From Lateolabrax maculatus (lineage: Eukaryota > Chordata > Actinopteri > Acropomatiformes > Lateolabracidae): DNA of 64,000 bases. The notes below the pieces were generated by a model. The model was given only the letters and a program-made list of their open reading frames with translations. It was not told the origin of the DNA and did not search any database. The stretch covers positions 13,121,001 to 13,185,000 of the forward strand of contig CM062218.1 in the NCBI GenBank assembly GCA_031216445.1, in the 5' to 3' direction. Below are positions 60,166-64,000 of the stretch, piece by piece. Positions within the stretch are counted from its first letter, which is position 1; each line of letters begins with the position of its first letter. The translations under genes were made by a program, and so were the position numbers.

Positions 60166-60758
60166 TTTGTATATTCCCTTTATCAAACTCTGAAATTGAG
60201 CTTAAAAATCAAAGTCCTATCTCTTAATATCAATATTGCCACATGGGAGATAAAAAAAAAAGACTGAAGAGTGGTAAAAAAAAATAAAGACCCATTTTGC
60301 CACTGTGGGATCTTAAACATTTCCTTATTTGTCATCAAAAGCAAAGTTGAAGTCCTTTTTTTAATATCAAGAAATATCAGATGAAGGCTAAAAACTGGTG
60401 CCAGCTCAAGGGAGTCAAAAGAAATGCATCAAACGTGCCTTGTTTCCAAAGACACAACTTTTTGTGATGTACAAAAACAAAACATCAAAGTGCTTCCCCC
60501 TGACTGATCACTGCGGACAACAATGATTGGAGCCTCTGGGGCCACGCTTCAAGGAGCAAGCAATCCTGAAAAGTTCACAGGACCCCTGTGTGTGCGTTTG
60601 TGTGAGAGAAAAAAAAAAATGTATAGAGGGGATGGGTAGGGACCACACAAAAACCCAGCCGGGTCACATGACCGAGGCGGGGACGAATGTTGCTTTTTGG
60701 TTGGTCAGAGAGGGAAGTCATGGAAACAGGTCTATAGTCCCATTGTCTAACTGTGAAG

Positions 60759-60760
<2 letters not shown>

Positions 60761-60790
<30 letters not shown>
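60761..60790 (+). repeat. (TG)n microsatellite
   Basis: About 15 TG units followed by a TTTG break and more TG. Confidence 0.93.
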
Positions 60791-60794
<4 letters not shown>

Positions 60795-62359
60795 TGTGTG
60801 TGTTGGAGGCATTGTAGCATCAGTAGGGACCAGCATAGCATTCTTCATTCACAAGCAGAAAAAACGCCTCCATCATAAAGTGACCTTGACTACTCCAGCA
60901 GAACAGTGAGCGCATCCACGCATCTCTCTCTCTCACACCCCCTCTCATTCCAAGTGGGTGCATTTCAGAGAAGGCAAACAACCACATAAACTGCCTTTTG
61001 TCTATAAAATCACTGACACAATTTAGGTTATGCAGCCTGGCCTTCATTGAAAAAGAAAGTAGCTCCAGTTTCCACATTGTGTAACTAATCAAACCATTTT
61101 ACTGCAGGGCAAATCAATAACTCTTCTCCAACACAGCATCATGATAGGCATGTTTTATCCACCACATGACTGCTAGTGTGGCACATACAAACTCTCTTAC
61201 GGAAATAAAAAATAACCCTTACAAAAGCAGCAGTAAATTTAATGGCTTTACTCTCAGTTCTTTCAAAAAAAAAATAAATCTCAAAAATGGTATAAATTCT
61301 TAAAAATCCACACTCATTGAAATGTTATAACTGGGCCCTACCATTCAGTTCAGCAGGGTCAAGCTCAAGTGTCTTTCGATTCAAGAAAGAGTTTAGAAAT
61401 AAGAAAAGGACTGAAATTCCACTTCCTCTAAGTGCTAAAATTACACCCCAGACAGCAGTAGGGGAAAAGTACCAGACAAAAGGTTATTATGGAAAAGATG
61501 CTCACACAATCACAAGTGTATACGCAAGCAAACGACGGAAAACTGCCTTTTATAACCCCCTCTGCAGGCTTTCTCATTCATAAAACACAGACCGTGGTTA
61601 TCACATCCCAGCTAACCAAATATAGCTCTTAGGAATCTTCCCTCACTTAACTGGATTAGCGCTGTTCATGAGGAAGATAATGATGGTGCGACTTCTGTTT
61701 GCCAATTGAACACCAAACGGGTAGGTGCTAGGGAAAGTTACTTGCATGCACCCACAAACCCACAAAGGGCAGTGCACTCAGCCGACCAGGCATGAGTTGT
61801 GTGTGTAAATCCCAGAATAGAGCGGTGGGGATTATGCAAGAACAATACTGTGGCTAAAGGCTTAGTTTCACTGATTTTAGAGTGAAAAGGGAACTTTGCT
61901 GCACAAGAGCATTGGCAGTATGGCAGAAAACTGTAATTACTGTATGTGTCATATGTCATGCGTCATAAGTTAAGGTGCAAATCTCGTTAAATGTGTGTAA
62001 AGATATGTGTAAGACATGAAAATTAAACAGAAAAATTGTTCACAAAAACAAGAAAAGAAGAAAAAATGATGCAAAGACATGAAGTCTGAATTTAAGTAAA
62101 TATGCTCTTTCTCCTGTATAACAAAACCCCGAACATATGAATATGTAAATATTGATCATTACAAAGTTTAACTACTGAAAAAGAGGTATCCTGCTTCACA
62201 GTAAATGTGTGCTGCTGGTTTAAAATTTCCACATAACACTTCTGAAACGTATTAACATATTGGACCACAACAGGCATCCAAGCTAGTTGTGATGTCACAA
62301 AGCCCTGCTCATACCTGTACTTACACATTGGTTTTATTTCTATAGATAACTGATCGATA

Positions 62360-62362
<3 letters not shown>

Positions 62363-62391
<29 letters not shown>
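62363..62391 (+). repeat. (AT)n microsatellite
   Basis: About 14 AT units. Confidence 0.93.
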
Positions 62392-64000
62392 GGTGACATT
62401 TGGACTGATTTGATAAGTTTGGCCATTAAAAGAGCCAAAATGGAAGTTACATTTTCTTGTTATTGAGTACTACAAAAAGCATTAGTTAGGACTACAGTCT
62501 TGAGGTTTAAAACTAAAAGGCTACTGGTTCGCTGAGGACTAGAAAGCTTTTTCAGACCTGCTTTGTTACATTATAGGAGCTTAACTCCCACTGCTCGCAG
62601 TGCTGGCAGGGATGGCATGTGGTCCATCGAGTTAAATGGGATGTGAAGGATTGGGCATCCCAGGTCAGGGAATTTCCATTGCAAATGATTGCTGAGCCAC
62701 CAAGGCTCAGCTTTCATTCTGTTCAGCGTTTAGACAAATATACACAACCAGGATTACTTTCAGATGATTTGCTATCAGGGAGACCCATATAGTCGTACAC
62801 ACAGGAAGACGATGTATATTCTACCAAAGTGTTTGCATTGCATCGCAGATTTTCCCATGAAAATCTGTTTCAGAAATGAGATTACAATTTTCTCTAATGA
62901 TTTTTAAAAATGTCAGGTATAGGATCCTATTTTGTGGTGATGTGATTATATAGAACTACAGTGTTAGCCTGCAATGCTACAAATATGGCAGAATAGTTTT
63001 TAATGCGATCATCTTCGAATCAAAAGTTAAAGTCAATCCATTTTTTGGTAAAGCACAATGTTTTTGTCAGAAAAGGGGTTGGACACATTTGTTTGTTTGT
63101 TTTTTGAACTGAATTTTTTTATTTGCTCTCTCTTTTACACACATAAATTTAGTTTTTGTTTCAGCCCATTCTGCCAAAGCTTGTCATGCGGTGAAACACA
63201 GTTTTGTCATTTGGAAATTCAAATTAAGAAATTAGGAGTGCTTGTTTTGATGACATGGAGCTTCCCGCTGCTCTACCTGCAAATACTGCAGAATCATTTT
63301 CAAGTAAGAATGAGATGGCATAAAGGTATGAATAGAAATAGAAATAAATCATGCAGCCCTTGTATGTTACAAATTAATCATTAATATTAGGACAGAAGCG
63401 ATATCAGTATCTGGGCCAACTTTAAGTACTCAGTATTACTTAAGCTGACTTTTTATTACTTAAGAGTTTTAATACTGCATGGTGCACACATTGCTTTAGA
63501 GTCAGACGATAACCTTTAAACATTATAAATAGGAAAATATTGGTGACGATTTATGAGTATTTTATGAAAAAATTAGCATACACTTATATTCTTTTTTTTA
63601 CGAGCAACATGCTTGTAGCTAATCTTAGAGTAATGGATTTTAAAAAATAATAAAACAAATGCACCTGACATAAAAAATAATCTGAAGATCTATGATTGCT
63701 TTTTCCCACCTGCTGATGAATGCACATTGCTCCTTAGCCCCCGCAGGTCTTTTTATTTTGCCATCTCGCTTGTGGAATCACAAAACTCTGTACAGTAAGT
63801 GACATTTCTGTGCTTTTGATAATTTGCTGCTGCAGTGTTGTACACGTCATATACATCTCTTAATGGAAACATGGTTCCCACTTAGCTAAATTCAATAGCT
63901 CAGAGGATTACGATCTCCACTGAAGCATGTAATAACCAAAAGGTCATGTCATCATCATAACTCAACAAAACCATAATCCGTTGCTGCCTCTTTAATGGCT

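Larger units (their letters stand above)
53601..64000. other. presumed upstream flank of elmo1 (or further 5' intron)
   Basis: No exon was recognised on either strand. It contains three foldback-element copies, TG, TA and CAA arrays, a GGTCACATGACC site at 60662 and a CNE-like patch at 62570-62730. Whether it is intergenic or part of a longer elmo1 transcript cannot be decided from sequence. Confidence 0.6.

Overview
The window is vertebrate, most likely teleost and probably percomorph, nuclear DNA. It is AT-rich, has many long (CA)n/(TG)n arrays, shows GT-AG introns, and carries interspersed repeats of kinds I know from fish genomes. These include a hAT-like element with CAGTGGTGGAA ends and a foldback family that begins TTAAAGGA. 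There are no operons, and almost all long open frames are microsatellite or chance frames. The species cannot be named from the sequence alone.

One protein-coding gene can be supported: elmo1 (engulfment and cell motility 1), on the minus strand. I resolved 15 coding exons, from the initiator ATG at 43809 to a splice donor just below 8375. They join in frame into 478 codons without a stop or frameshift. They encode the N-terminal Ras-binding-like domain, the armadillo-type inhibitory region and almost all of the ELMO domain. The PH domain and the proline-rich tail that binds DOCK must lie beyond the left edge, because no matching exon was found in 1-8374. The peptide around codons 139-152 (RYQKLQKIMKPCFGD) marks the gene as ELMO1 rather than ELMO2. 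The initiator exon also carries 75 nt of 5' UTR with a five-codon upstream ORF, and it starts at a splice acceptor, so at least one noncoding exon lies further right. A candidate is at 53473-53547, with a TATA-like box upstream and a good donor.

Layout from left to right: 1-8374 is the start of the intron after coding exon 15 and contains a CpG-richer, promoter-like or transposon-like block at 4130-4480. Positions 8375-8511 are coding exon 15. Positions 8512-23301 are a 14.8-kb intron with a foldback element, a 12-bp minisatellite and several CNE-like stretches. Coding exons 14 to 2 follow between 23302 and 36998, separated by introns of 0.1-2.9 kb. Positions 36999-43731 are a 6.7-kb intron and 43732-43884 the initiator exon. 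Positions 43885-53472 are a 9.6-kb 5' intron (inferred), then the putative first exon and promoter. Positions 53600-64000 are presumed upstream DNA with three further foldback elements and no recognisable gene.

I did not find a new multi-gene system. The observations most worth following are the promoter-like block at 4130-4480, the inferred elmo1 promoter near 53.5 kb, the uORF with three stops in a row, three RFX X-box-like sites, a strong CTCF-like site at 34.3 kb, and several unique-looking intronic stretches that could be enhancers.
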